The notes under the pieces were generated by a model, which was not told where the DNA came from, made no database searches, and saw nothing but the letters and a program-made list of their open reading frames with translations. Shown piece after piece: positions 7,657-15,695 of a DNA stretch of 64,000 nucleotides; positions within the stretch are counted from its first letter, which is position 1; each line of letters starts with the position of its first letter. Location of the stretch: NCBI RefSeq assembly GCF_000263195.1, contig NC_018748.1:3038001-3102000 (forward strand), written 5' to 3'. The DNA is from Emticicia oligotrophica DSM 17448. GTDB taxonomy: Bacteria; Bacteroidota; Bacteroidia; Cytophagales; Spirosomataceae. Both the position numbers and the translations under genes were made by a program.

Positions 7657-9171
7657 TTATCTAAAATCATCTTCGTCATCATCACCAAAATTCATTTTAT
7701 TGGGGTCGAACATACTATCCAATAAATCTTTGAATTGTAAACCAGTATCTAAATTTTGCTTGCTGATGAGCGAGTATTCTGCTAAGCCATGCAGGGCAAA
7801 CTCCATCATGAAAAGTTTATCATTTTCAGCTAAGTGTTGGTGATAACTTTCTACTAATTCTTCTAAACCCTCAATGGTTTTTAGTCTTGCACGATACTCT
7901 CTATCTGTAAGGTCATTGTCAAAATCTATGATATTTCCTTCGCCGAACCAATTTGACACCTGCTGGAATGGGTTTTTACCCGATTTCTTTTTCTTTACAG
8001 CCTCGGGATTAGGGAAATATTTTAAAAATTCGGTTCGAATAGCCTTTCCGATTAAACTTTGAGCTACATAAACTGGGCCTTCAACTTCACCCTCATAGAC
8101 TAATTCTATTTTACCATTGATGGCAGCGATGGCACCGTAAATATCAGCCAAACGTGCATTGATATTTTTTTCTCCGTTGATTAATGCTCTTCTTTCAGCC
8201 GAACTTAATAGATTTTCATAAGCAGAGATGGTCATACGAGCAGAAACGCCACTTTTGGCATCAACATACTCGCTTTGGCGTGCTTCAACTGCAATTTGTT
8301 CAACCAAATCTTTTAGAATATCATTAACCACGATTTTCTTTTGACCATCTTTAATGATAGCTTCTTGCTCGGTAATTTTTCGTCCGATTTCAATAGATTT
8401 CGGATAGTGAGTCACAATCTGGCTATCAATACGGTCTTTGAGCGGTGTTACGATACTTCCACGATTCGTATAATCTTCAGGGTTTGCCGTAAAAACAAAT
8501 TGAATATCGAGAGGCATACGAAGTTTAAATCCACGAATCTGAATATCGCCTTCTTGTAGAATATTAAACAACGAAACTTGAATACGAGCTTGTAAATCTG
8601 GCAATTCGTTAATTACAAAAATACAGCGGTGGGAGCGTGGAATCATACCGAAATGAATCACACGTTCATCGGAATAGGGTAAGCGTAGAGTTGCTGCCTT
8701 AATGGGGTCAACATCACCAATTAAATCGGCAATCGAGACATCAGGCGTAGCCAATTTTTCGTTATAACGTTCTGCACGAGGTAACCAAGAAATAGGCGTG
8801 TCATCGCCTTTTTCAGTAATCAAATCTTTTGCAAATCGAGAAAGTGGTTCAAGTGGGTCATCATTGAGTTCGGAACCTTCCACAACTGGAACATATTCGT
8901 CCAAAAGATTTACCATTAGGCGAGCAATACGTGTTTTTGCTTGTCCACGCAAACCCAAAAGATTGATGTGGTGCATGGATAAAATTGCCTTTTCAACTTC
9001 TGGAATTACGGTATCTTCATATCCCCAAATACCGGGAAAAACCGTTTCTTTATTTTTAAGTTTTTCAACTAAATTATCTCGAAGTTCTTGTTTGATAGAT
9101 TTTGGTTTATAACCACTAGCTTTTAGTTCGCCGAGTGTTTTTATCTTTAAAATATTCTTATCGAAAGCCAT
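7657..9171 (-). CDS. MoxR/ChlI-type AAA+ ATPase
   Basis: A 504-residue AAA+ protein of the magnesium-chelatase (ChlI/BchI)-like and MoxR clade. The Walker A is the variant GLRGQAKTR (residues 73-81), and a Walker B-like FVINELPD follows, with the arginine-rich sensor segment and helix-2 insert region typical of this clade (FTANPEDYTNRGSIVTPLKDRI). The C-terminus is acidic (DDDEDDF). Such ATPases remodel or insert cofactors into target proteins and usually work with a von Willebrand factor A (VWA) protein encoded nearby. No VWA gene lies next to it here. It stands alone, 138 bp downstream of nagA on the same strand. Family assignment is firm; the substrate is unknown. Confidence 0.85.
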   Translation of the reverse strand: MAFDKNILKIKTLGELKASGYKPKSIKQELRDNLVEKLKNKETVFPGIWGYEDTVIPEVEKAILSMHHINLLGLRGQAKTRIARLMVNLLDEYVPVVEGSELNDDPLEPLSRFAKDLITEKGDDTPISWLPRAERYNEKLATPDVSIADLIGDVDPIKAATLRLPYSDERVIHFGMIPRSHRCIFVINELPDLQARIQVSLFNILQEGDIQIRGFKLRMPLDIQFVFTANPEDYTNRGSIVTPLKDRIDSQIVTHYPKSIEIGRKITEQEAIIKDGQKKIVVNDILKDLVEQIAVEARQSEYVDAKSGVSARMTISAYENLLSSAERRALINGEKNINARLADIYGAIAAINGKIELVYEGEVEGPVYVAQSLIGKAIRTEFLKYFPNPEAVKKKKSGKNPFQQVSNWFGEGNIIDFDNDLTDREYRARLKTIEGLEELVESYHQHLAENDKLFMMEFALHGLAEYSLISKQNLDTGLQFKDLLDSMFDPNKMNFGDDDEDDFR

Positions 9172-9260
9172 GTATTTAATAGATAATGTAGAATGAAAAA
9201 TGAATAATATACATATTCTGAATAACGGTTTTTCGTAAGAAATGGTTTGAGTGCTTCTAC

Positions 9261-9310
9261 GACAATTTTTTAAATTGTCAGTTGGTGCGGAACAATTTAG
9301 AAAATTGTTC
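9261..9310. repeat. Tandem short hairpins after nagA
   Basis: Two AT-rich hairpins lie side by side: GACAATTTTTTAAATTGTC (9261-9279) and GAACAATTT/AAATTGTTC (9290-9310), the second touching the nagA stop codon. Read leftward they could terminate nagA. Their similarity to each other suggests a duplicated or dispersed element. Confidence 0.5.
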
Positions 9311-10422
9311 TACAAAAATAATGGTTCAAAACTTTTTAAAGTTTCGTCAAAAACTACAAACTTGGCAGGAAATCCTTCTTTAATTTGACCGATTTCATTC
9401 TCAAGTTTTAATGCTTTAGCTGGTCTGATAGTAGCCATTTTAATCGCTTCTTCGAGTGGAATTCCAACTTTTACTATTGCATTTTTAACACAATCACCCA
9501 CTGATACGGCAGCTCCAGCGAGATTTCCTTCTGAGTTTCTATATTGGCCATTTTCTAAGTAAGCATCAAATTCTCCCCATTGGAATTGTTTTACCTTTTC
9601 GCCAACAAACAGAGCATCAGAAATCAAGAAAAGTTTATCTTGTTTAATTTTATAAGCAATGCGAGCTGCGGCATAATCACAATGAAAGCCATCTAAAATA
9701 ATTGGAGCATAAACTTCAGGGCTATCAAAAGTTGCTCCCACTACGCCAGGCTCTCGATGCCCCATTTGAGTCATAGCATTATAAAGATGTGTACAAAGTT
9801 TAATTCCTTGATTATAGGCCGATTTTGCTTCCTTATATGTGGCATTTGAGTGACCAAGAGAGATATTAATACCACTTTCGAGAAGCATCTCGATTTGTTC
9901 GGGAGTAAAATTTTCAGCGGCGATAGTCATAAGTTTTATGACATCCTTACCATATTTGATAATTTCTTCAAGTTCTTGATTGCTTGGTTTTCGGATATAT
10001 TGTGCCAAATGAGCTCCACGTTTAGCAAGGTTTAAAAACGGACCTTCGAGGTGGATACCCAATACGCCAGTATTTGGATTCTTTGAAAGGAAGTTACGTG
10101 TAGCATCAATTCCTCTGAGAATATTTTCATGTGGAGAAGTGATTAAAGCTGGCAAAACATGTGTTGTACCAAGTTTTAAACTTGATTCATAAATATCAGC
10201 TATGGTTTCTTCATTGGCGTTTTGAGTAAAATGAAATTTTTCTCCACCATTGATATGCGTATCAATGAAACCAGCAGAGATATGTTTACCTTTTAAGTCA
10301 ATTATTTTTGCGTCAGGTTTTTGTTCAGATGCTGAAATCTTACCATTTTCTATAATAATTGCTTGATTTTGAAGTATTTCAGTGCCTGTATGGACAGTGG
10401 CATTAATGATAATTGTTTGCAT
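9310..10422 (-). CDS. nagA: N-acetylglucosamine-6-phosphate deacetylase
   Basis: Removes the acetyl group from N-acetylglucosamine 6-phosphate, giving glucosamine 6-phosphate, the committed step of amino-sugar catabolism and cell-wall recycling. The 370-residue amidohydrolase-fold protein shows the family motifs in order: AGFIDTHINGG near residue 55, the metal-ligand glutamate in HLEGPF, the histidines in SLGHSNATY and THLYNAM, then HREPGVVG and the catalytic aspartate in LISDAL. Length is normal. Neither a nagB-type deaminase nor a transporter is adjacent; the nearest possible pathway partner is the ROK kinase at 2.3-3.2 kb. It starts with ATG 85 bp downstream of an orphan LytTR gene. Confidence 0.93.
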   Translation of the reverse strand: MQTIIINATVHTGTEILQNQAIIIENGKISASEQKPDAKIIDLKGKHISAGFIDTHINGGEKFHFTQNANEETIADIYESSLKLGTTHVLPALITSPHENILRGIDATRNFLSKNPNTGVLGIHLEGPFLNLAKRGAHLAQYIRKPSNQELEEIIKYGKDVIKLMTIAAENFTPEQIEMLLESGINISLGHSNATYKEAKSAYNQGIKLCTHLYNAMTQMGHREPGVVGATFDSPEVYAPIILDGFHCDYAAARIAYKIKQDKLFLISDALFVGEKVKQFQWGEFDAYLENGQYRNSEGNLAGAAVSVGDCVKNAIVKVGIPLEEAIKMATIRPAKALKLENEIGQIKEGFPAKFVVFDETLKSFEPLFL

Positions 10423-10507
10423 AAAAAAACTTGCTCGGGTTGAGTGAGCAAGTTAAAGAAAAAGTGTGAATTTGGAGTATATGAATATTTGGAATGCACT
10501 ATGAAAT

Positions 10508-10822
10508 TTATAAAATTGAACGACTTATCATTTGCCTTTTTACCATGGTCATTCTTCTGCGAGAAACCCTTAGAAGTTTACCCGTTGATAATTTAATCAG
10601 GCCTGTTTTCCCTTCTTGGGTGAAATGTGTGATATAATTTGGATTGAGCAAAAAAGATTTATGTACACGAAGAAAATCAGACATGTGTGCGTCTTCAGCA
10701 TATTTTTTTAAAGTAGATGATGAGACAACTTTTTTGCCATTAGACAAATGAAAAATTGTATAGTTTACATCGGCTTCGAGGTAGGTAATCTCATGTTTTT
10801 CTGGAGCGTTAAAGGTTATCAT
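10508..10822 (-). CDS. Orphan LytTR DNA-binding domain protein
   Basis: A 104-residue protein consisting almost entirely of a LytTR domain (ITYLEADVNYTIFHLSNGK near the start, FLRVHKSFLLNPNYI in the middle, LLRVSRRRM near the end). There is no receiver or membrane domain. LytTR proteins bind direct repeats through beta-strand loops and, in Bacteroidota, stand-alone versions are common. Its input is unknown. A half-palindrome AACACGGTATT at 10901-10911, 80 bp upstream of its start, resembles two fuller palindromes at 12788-12846, so it may be regulated with, or may regulate, that intergenic region; this is only a suggestion. Confidence 0.88.
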   Translation of the reverse strand: MITFNAPEKHEITYLEADVNYTIFHLSNGKKVVSSSTLKKYAEDAHMSDFLRVHKSFLLNPNYITHFTQEGKTGLIKLSTGKLLRVSRRRMTMVKRQMISRSIL

Positions 10823-10948
10823 AGCAATTTGTTTTGGTTATATTGATTCGATTCAATTTTACAAAGATCGCACTCAAATCATATGTCATTCAATGTGAGA
10901 AACACGGTATTAAAGGGGTGTTTTTACTGTATATTTCAGTAATGGAAA

Positions 10949-10976
10949 TAAAAAGCCCCAGTCTGGGGCTTTTTTA
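10949..10976 (-). terminator. Terminator of the coiled-coil protein gene
   Basis: A hairpin of AAAAAGCCCC and GGGGCTTTTT around a 4-6 nt loop lies 38 bp beyond the leftward gene at 11014-12660. The flanking T/A runs make it functional in either direction. Confidence 0.85.
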
Positions 10977-11013
10977 AAATTATAATAGCAGTTTTCAAAG
11001 TTTTATTTTAACA

Positions 11014-12660
11014 TCAAAATGCAGTATAAACACTTACTTTTAGATTTGGTATAGCTCTATCAACCGATCCAGTAATACTTTTTGTATCTGAATTATTTAT
11101 TATAAAACCAACATCAATCATTAATTTTGCAGAGGTTTTTGAAGAAGAAAGTAAAGCTTTGATACCCACATCAAAATATCTAATGATGCTATGTAAACTG
11201 CTTTTTTCTGTTCGATAAAACTTATCAAATACTTTGATATTGTCAATTGGCAGAATATAATTTTGATTGGCGTAAATACTTAGTATGTCATTGGCAACAA
11301 GGATTCTTTGGAGTCCAATTTTGGTATGAATGACACCCATATTAAATAGGGTTGTGTCGGCTTTATTCTTTGTTGAATCGATGCCATACAGGTTTTTTCC
11401 TAAATAATTGAAACTAAAAAATATCCCTGTATTTTTATCTTTTGATGGCAATGTGGTTGTATTAATTGTAAAACCCAAATTGCTGGCTTCTGGGATAAAA
11501 AGATTACTAAGACGTAAATTTTGATTAGTCATAGCAGCAGTAAAGAGTTTGACTTCACCATACCAGTCAGAATTTATAAACTGAAACTTTCTATTCCCTA
11601 AAACTGTAGTCGAAGGAATCAATGAACGTTGTCCTAAAAGTGAATTGATATTTACAACTGCGGCTAAATCTTTTTCCTCTTTTGTTGTGCTATATTTTTT
11701 CTTCATTTCAGTAATCTTTTCGTTTGTATTTTTGATGTTTTCACCAAAACGGATGTAATCGTTCTGGTTTTTTTCTAAACATTTTAGCACTTTTTCGTAT
11801 TCGGAATTAAGCCTTAATGTGATAATCTCAAGATCAGTTGCGTTCTTAATTAACTTAGGGTTTATCTTAAGTAGATATTCTTCAATATGGTTTTTTAATG
11901 TGATTATCTTCATATTTGTATTCACTAAACTATCTTTTTGGGCTAAGTATGTTCTGAAATACCGAAAATAAAGAGAGTCACGATAAGATAAAATTTGAAA
12001 ATTTTCTTCTGTATTCAACTTGTCAATACTTAAATCTTCAGAAAATTTATTTAATCCACCTGCTATTTTAACCCTTTCATTGTCTAGTTCATTATACTTT
12101 TTTAAGAAAGCCTCTGCAACTCGTTCAAGAATATTTTTTGATAGAATAGAGTCTTTTTGGATAATTTCTCTCTTCAATTCGACTATATTTTCAAGTAATT
12201 TATTGATTTCTGAATTTTTATCATTAATCTCAATATCTTTTTGTTTAATCAGGGAGTTTAGTGTATCGATTTTTGTGAGAAAATCTTTAATCTTTTTTTT
12301 ATTTTCGGATTGTTTATTCGCTAATCTACGTCGCTCTTCAATTAATCGATCTAATTCTCTATTTGCTTTTGTAGAATCATTCCTTGATCTTTCTAATTGT
12401 ACATTAAAATTCTTTAGTGCTTGTACAGTATTGGTTTTATTTAGAGATATAGTATCATTCTTAAGTTTTTCAAAATTAATATCAACAGGTTCTCTTTGCT
12501 TATTGAACTCCAATTTCTTTAGTGATGGAATAGCCTCTACTTGGTTCAGTCTATCATTATTTTCCGATTCTTTATATTTAATTTTTGCCTCTTGCAGATT
12601 TTGGGCATAAGTTGTAAACTTTATGTATATCAAAACAATAAGGGTAAGTAATTTTTTCAT
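11014..12660 (-). CDS. Exported coiled-coil protein with C-terminal beta-rich domain
   Basis: A 548-residue protein not matched to a named family. It starts with a signal peptide (KKLLTLIVLIYIKFTTYAQ, cleavage after AQ). Residues about 85-330 are rich in K/E/N heptads such as LDRLIEERRRLANKQSENK and form long coiled coils. From about 345 to the end the sequence becomes beta-rich with alternating hydrophobics (GEVKLFTAAMTNQNLRL, TGIFFSFNYLGKNLYGI) and ends in an aromatic residue (VYTAF), as outer-membrane beta-barrels often do. I infer a periplasmic stalk attached to an outer-membrane domain. It has its own terminator and shares its upstream region with a divergent two-component operon. Confidence 0.7.
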   Translation of the reverse strand: MKKLLTLIVLIYIKFTTYAQNLQEAKIKYKESENNDRLNQVEAIPSLKKLEFNKQREPVDINFEKLKNDTISLNKTNTVQALKNFNVQLERSRNDSTKANRELDRLIEERRRLANKQSENKKKIKDFLTKIDTLNSLIKQKDIEINDKNSEINKLLENIVELKREIIQKDSILSKNILERVAEAFLKKYNELDNERVKIAGGLNKFSEDLSIDKLNTEENFQILSYRDSLYFRYFRTYLAQKDSLVNTNMKIITLKNHIEEYLLKINPKLIKNATDLEIITLRLNSEYEKVLKCLEKNQNDYIRFGENIKNTNEKITEMKKKYSTTKEEKDLAAVVNINSLLGQRSLIPSTTVLGNRKFQFINSDWYGEVKLFTAAMTNQNLRLSNLFIPEASNLGFTINTTTLPSKDKNTGIFFSFNYLGKNLYGIDSTKNKADTTLFNMGVIHTKIGLQRILVANDILSIYANQNYILPIDNIKVFDKFYRTEKSSLHSIIRYFDVGIKALLSSSKTSAKLMIDVGFIINNSDTKSITGSVDRAIPNLKVSVYTAF

Positions 12661-12979
12661 TTGTCTGAAATCTAAATATTGTAAAATAATTTTGTTAGTT
12701 GGAATTTTATAATGATTTTTATAGTAAAGTGAGTGAAGAAGCTACAACTGCAAATCTCTATTTATAATTATCAATTCAAAAGGTGGGGAATACGGTATTC
12801 AGTTTGTGATTTTTACGGTTTTAAAAGGAGATAAATACGGGTATTTAACCTCAGTATTGGGTGTAATCTGTTGATAGACAATTGTTTGTGAATTATTTTG
12901 AAATTTAGACTTGTAGATGAATATATGAAGTTGTAGTTTTCTGAAAAGTTATTGATTTACCTTAATACTTCATATTACG
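12661..12979. other. Intergenic region between divergent genes, with paired palindromes
   Basis: A 319-bp non-coding stretch shared by the coiled-coil gene (leftward) and the two-component operon (rightward). It contains the two similar palindromes annotated separately at 12788-12846 and no convincing open frame or consensus -7 box. Confidence 0.6.
12788..12846. promoter_or_regulatory. Candidate paired operator (AATAC...GTATT palindromes)
   Basis: GAATACGGTATTC (12788-12800) and AAATACGGGTATTT (12833-12846) share the core AATACGG(G)TATT and are centred about 45 bp apart, roughly four helical turns. A related half-site, AACACGGTATT, lies upstream of the LytTR gene at 10901-10911. Recurrence near regulator genes suggests a transcription-factor site; the binding protein is unknown. 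Confidence 0.4.
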
Positions 12980-13459
12980 ATGAAAAATTTTGAATTAAAA
13001 GAAACCACAATTGCACATGCACATGTTTTGAAACATAAACATAAAAATCCAACCAAACCAACAGATTTATTTTATCAAGCTTATGCGGTTGCTTGTCAGT
13101 TTGATAATATAAAAGACCATTTTTCAAATCTAGACATTTCTGAATTGGCCAAACCTGAAAATTCAATTGGTATCAGGGTTTATATTGGCGAAAATGACAA
13201 TGGAAATAAAGTAAATTATTTAACATTTATTCAATTATCAGAAGATGGTTTTTTCTGGGACGATGTTAGGGGTGGAAGTGTCTATTTGGTAAATAAACCT
13301 TTTATGAATTTGAAAAAGCTTAGAAAACCAAAACCTACTCAAAAAAATAGTAATTTACCAACAATTGTTAATAATGATGGACAAGAAGTTATCATTTTAA
13401 CTTCTCATCAATCATGTGAACCCGATTGTCCTAAATTTTCTTTATTAGTTGAGATTTAG
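12980..13459 (+). CDS. Hypothetical protein, first gene of the two-component operon
   Basis: A 159-residue soluble protein that I do not recognise. The N-terminus is His/Lys-rich (AHAHVLKHKHK). A compact middle region (YLTFIQLSEDGFFWDDVRGGSVYLVNK) looks beta-stranded. Near the C-terminus is a CEPDCPKF motif with two cysteines four residues apart. No signal peptide or membrane span is visible. It is 15 bp upstream of a multi-pass membrane protein and then a histidine kinase and response regulator on the same strand, so all four genes are probably co-transcribed and it may be an accessory or sensing component. That role is inference only. Confidence 0.6.
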   Translation: MKNFELKETTIAHAHVLKHKHKNPTKPTDLFYQAYAVACQFDNIKDHFSNLDISELAKPENSIGIRVYIGENDNGNKVNYLTFIQLSEDGFFWDDVRGGSVYLVNKPFMNLKKLRKPKPTQKNSNLPTIVNNDGQEVIILTSHQSCEPDCPKFSLLVEI

Positions 13460-13474
13460 TAATTTTTTTAAAAA

Positions 13475-14131
13475 ATGACATTATTTGATTTAGTTACCTA
13501 CTCAATTTGGTTAAGTGGTGGAATTGGGATTTTTTATTTTAGAAGAATGAATCCCAGTTCGCTCAATGTATTAGTCATTTTTCAAATTATTGCCATAATA
13601 TCTGATATTTTTTTGATTTATATTCTACCTAAAGAAAAGGGCAATTTTATTAAGATTTTTTACAGTTCTTTAAAGCCAATTGAGTATGCTGTATTTGTTT
13701 ATATTTATAATAGGAATATTAGTAAGAAAAGTTTTAAGTTTTACTATTTCGTATTTTCTATTTTATTAATTTTTTCGTTTTCTGTATATACACTTTTGTT
13801 TTTACTTTCTAAAAAATCAGCTGCAAATAATGTTATTATTTTAGAAGGAATATTATGTATTATTTTAGTGATGCTATATTTTAGAGATATTTTGAGTAGT
13901 AAAGAGATAATTAGTCTGCCCAAAGAACCTCTTTTTTTGATTGCCATAGGAATATTTCTATATTTTTCCGGTAATATAGTTGCCACAGGTTTTTATCATC
14001 AACTCAAAATGAAATCACCCGACTTAGCAAAATCTTTATATAAATTAATGAATCATCTGCTTCTTATTTTTCAGTATTTAATGTTTGCTTTTGCATATTA
14101 TGTAGCTAATAAAATGAAATTAAATGAATGA
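13475..14131 (+). CDS. Multi-pass membrane protein, possible sensor partner of the histidine kinase
   Basis: A 218-residue, strongly hydrophobic protein with about seven predicted spans (roughly 7-23, 31-50, 61-76, 86-110, 118-135, 149-170 and 190-210), separated by short charged loops. It matches no named transporter motif. The next gene, the histidine kinase, begins 8 bp inside its 3' end, so the two are translationally coupled. The kinase has just one membrane span and no sensory domain, so this protein is the natural candidate for signal perception. Small seven-helix proteins beside NarL-type kinases are common in Bacteroidota, but the ligand is unknown. Confidence 0.7.
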   Translation: MTLFDLVTYSIWLSGGIGIFYFRRMNPSSLNVLVIFQIIAIISDIFLIYILPKEKGNFIKIFYSSLKPIEYAVFVYIYNRNISKKSFKFYYFVFSILLIFSFSVYTLLFLLSKKSAANNVIILEGILCIILVMLYFRDILSSKEIISLPKEPLFLIAIGIFLYFSGNIVATGFYHQLKMKSPDLAKSLYKLMNHLLLIFQYLMFAFAYYVANKMKLNE

Positions 14132-14924
14132 TTTTGAGCTTTTAGCAATAATAACCTCATGCGTTTTCGTAATTTTAGCAATATTTATTATTGTTTTCTT
14201 ATTTCTATTTCAGAAAAAGCAAGTGCAAAATCGCCAAGAAAAAGCAGCCCTAAAATCCCAATATGACCAAGAGATATTAACTTCACAACTAGAAGTACAG
14301 AATACAACTTTACAATATATTGGACAAGAACTACACGATAATATCGGACAGTTACTTTCAGTAGCTAAAATAAACCTCAATGTCTTAGAGGAAACCACCC
14401 AAAATACCGAAAATGAAGAATATATTAAGCAAACCAACGAACTTATAGAGTTGTCAATTCACGAATTAAGGGCATTGTCTAAGAGTCTCGATGGTGATTT
14501 TGTTCATGATTTCGGTCTTCAAGAAAGTATCGCTCATGAATTACAAAGGATAAAAAAAACAAGAAAATTCGAAACAGAACTGGTTATTCACGGAGAAAAA
14601 TATACATTAGGTTACGAACGAGAAATTGTTCTTTTTCGAATCGTGCAAGAGATTTTGAATAATGCATTGAAACACTCAAATGCTCAAGCCATCGTAATTA
14701 GTATTAGTTACACGCCCAATAATTTTGTGCTTACAGTCAATGATGACGGAAAAGGCTTTGATATTGAAACCGCATTAAAAAATGAATTAAGCCAGTCAGG
14801 ATCAGGTTTAAGAAATATAAAACGCCGGGCAGTTTTAATCAATTTTGATTGTAAGATTTATTCTCAGATTAATCAAGGTACAAAATATGTTTTATCTTCA
14901 ACAAATCTCTTAAAAAGTAAATAG
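14124..14924 (+). CDS. NarL-type sensor histidine kinase without a sensory domain
   Basis: A 266-residue histidine kinase. One membrane span covers about residues 7-29, then a short coiled coil leads to a HisKA_3-type dimerisation helix with the phospho-acceptor in QELHDNIGQ (His71). A HATPase_c domain follows, with the N box EILNNALKHSNA and the G-box DDGKGFD plus SGSGLRNIKRRA. There is no PAS, GAF or periplasmic domain, so sensing must come from a partner, most likely the overlapping membrane protein upstream. The response regulator starts 3 bp after its stop codon. The pair is a standard NarL/DesK-style two-component system. Confidence 0.92.
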   Translation: MNDFELLAIITSCVFVILAIFIIVFLFLFQKKQVQNRQEKAALKSQYDQEILTSQLEVQNTTLQYIGQELHDNIGQLLSVAKINLNVLEETTQNTENEEYIKQTNELIELSIHELRALSKSLDGDFVHDFGLQESIAHELQRIKKTRKFETELVIHGEKYTLGYEREIVLFRIVQEILNNALKHSNAQAIVISISYTPNNFVLTVNDDGKGFDIETALKNELSQSGSGLRNIKRRAVLINFDCKIYSQINQGTKYVLSSTNLLKSK

Positions 14925-14927
14925 TTT

Positions 14928-15572
14928 ATGATAAAAGTAGCCATTGCCGATGACCACCAATTAGTGGCAAAAGCTATCTCGGGTTTGATTCAAAAACTCG
15001 AAAACTATGAAGTTATTTATGAGGTTGAAAGTGGCAAGGAATTGGTTCGTCATTTTAAGTTAAAAATGATTCCAGATATTGTTTTACTTGATATAAATAT
15101 GCCAGAAATGGATGGCTACGAAACTGCTCTTTGGCTGAAAAACAATTATCCAGAAGTAAAAGTATTGGCACTTTCTATGTATGATAAAGAGGAAGCTATT
15201 ATCGGTATGCTACGTAATGGAGCCAGAGGTTATTTATTGAAGGGTTGCCGTCCTTCAGAGTTGAAAACCGCTTTAGACGCTTTGTCGGAAAAAGGATTTT
15301 ATTATACTGAATTTGTCACTGACAAATTAATTAGAGGCCTAAATCCAGAAAAAATTATTGACCCAATCGAACAATTAGGTTTAAATGAGCGTGAAACTGA
15401 ATTTATAAAATGGGCTTGTAGTGAACTTACCTATAATGAAATTGCCGATAAAATGTGTGTTAGCCCTCGAACAGTTGATGGCTATCGTGAACAAGTATTT
15501 TTAAAACTTAATGCCAAAACTCGTGTTGGACTTGTTATGGAAGCAATAAAATTGGGCTTAGTAAAGGTTTAA
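14928..15572 (+). CDS. NarL/LuxR-family response regulator
   Basis: A 214-residue response regulator. The receiver domain (about 1-120) has the acidic pair Asp8/Asp9, phospho-acceptor Asp55 (IVLLDINMPEMDG), Ser83 and Lys105. The C-terminal GerE/LuxR helix-turn-helix (about 145-210) reads LNERETEFIKWACSELTYNEI and SPRTVDGYREQVFLKL. It is phosphorylated by the kinase encoded 3 bp upstream and should act as a DNA-binding regulator. Target genes are not known; the palindromes at 12788-12846, upstream of its own operon, are possible sites. Confidence 0.95.
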   Translation: MIKVAIADDHQLVAKAISGLIQKLENYEVIYEVESGKELVRHFKLKMIPDIVLLDINMPEMDGYETALWLKNNYPEVKVLALSMYDKEEAIIGMLRNGARGYLLKGCRPSELKTALDALSEKGFYYTEFVTDKLIRGLNPEKIIDPIEQLGLNERETEFIKWACSELTYNEIADKMCVSPRTVDGYREQVFLKLNAKTRVGLVMEAIKLGLVKV

Positions 15573-15636
15573 ATAAGCTTCAATTTTAAATATTTATTTA
15601 ATTCTTCAAATGCTGTAAGCGTTATTTATATTTTGC

Positions 15637-15693
15637 TTGCTTTTTCAAATACGTTTATTATCTTTGGTTTTCGTCAATAAAAACCAAAGATAA
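15637..15693 (+). promoter_or_regulatory. Promoter of the alpha-E/Anbu operon with overlapping inverted repeat
   Basis: TTG (15637-15639), 19 nt, then TATCTTTG (15659-15666) matches the Bacteroidota promoter consensus. The -7 box lies inside a perfect 14-bp inverted repeat: TTATCTTTGGTTTT (15658-15671) and AAAACCAAAGATAA (15680-15693), ending 2 bp before the ATG. The repeat could be an operator or, in the mRNA, a hairpin that masks the start. Confidence 0.6.
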
Positions 15694-15695
15694 TT

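Noticed and set aside
12020-12610. A 196-codon frame opposite the coiled-coil gene
   Set aside because: It is a Ser/Phe/Leu-rich mirror of a Lys/Glu/Asn-rich coiled coil, a typical antisense shadow.
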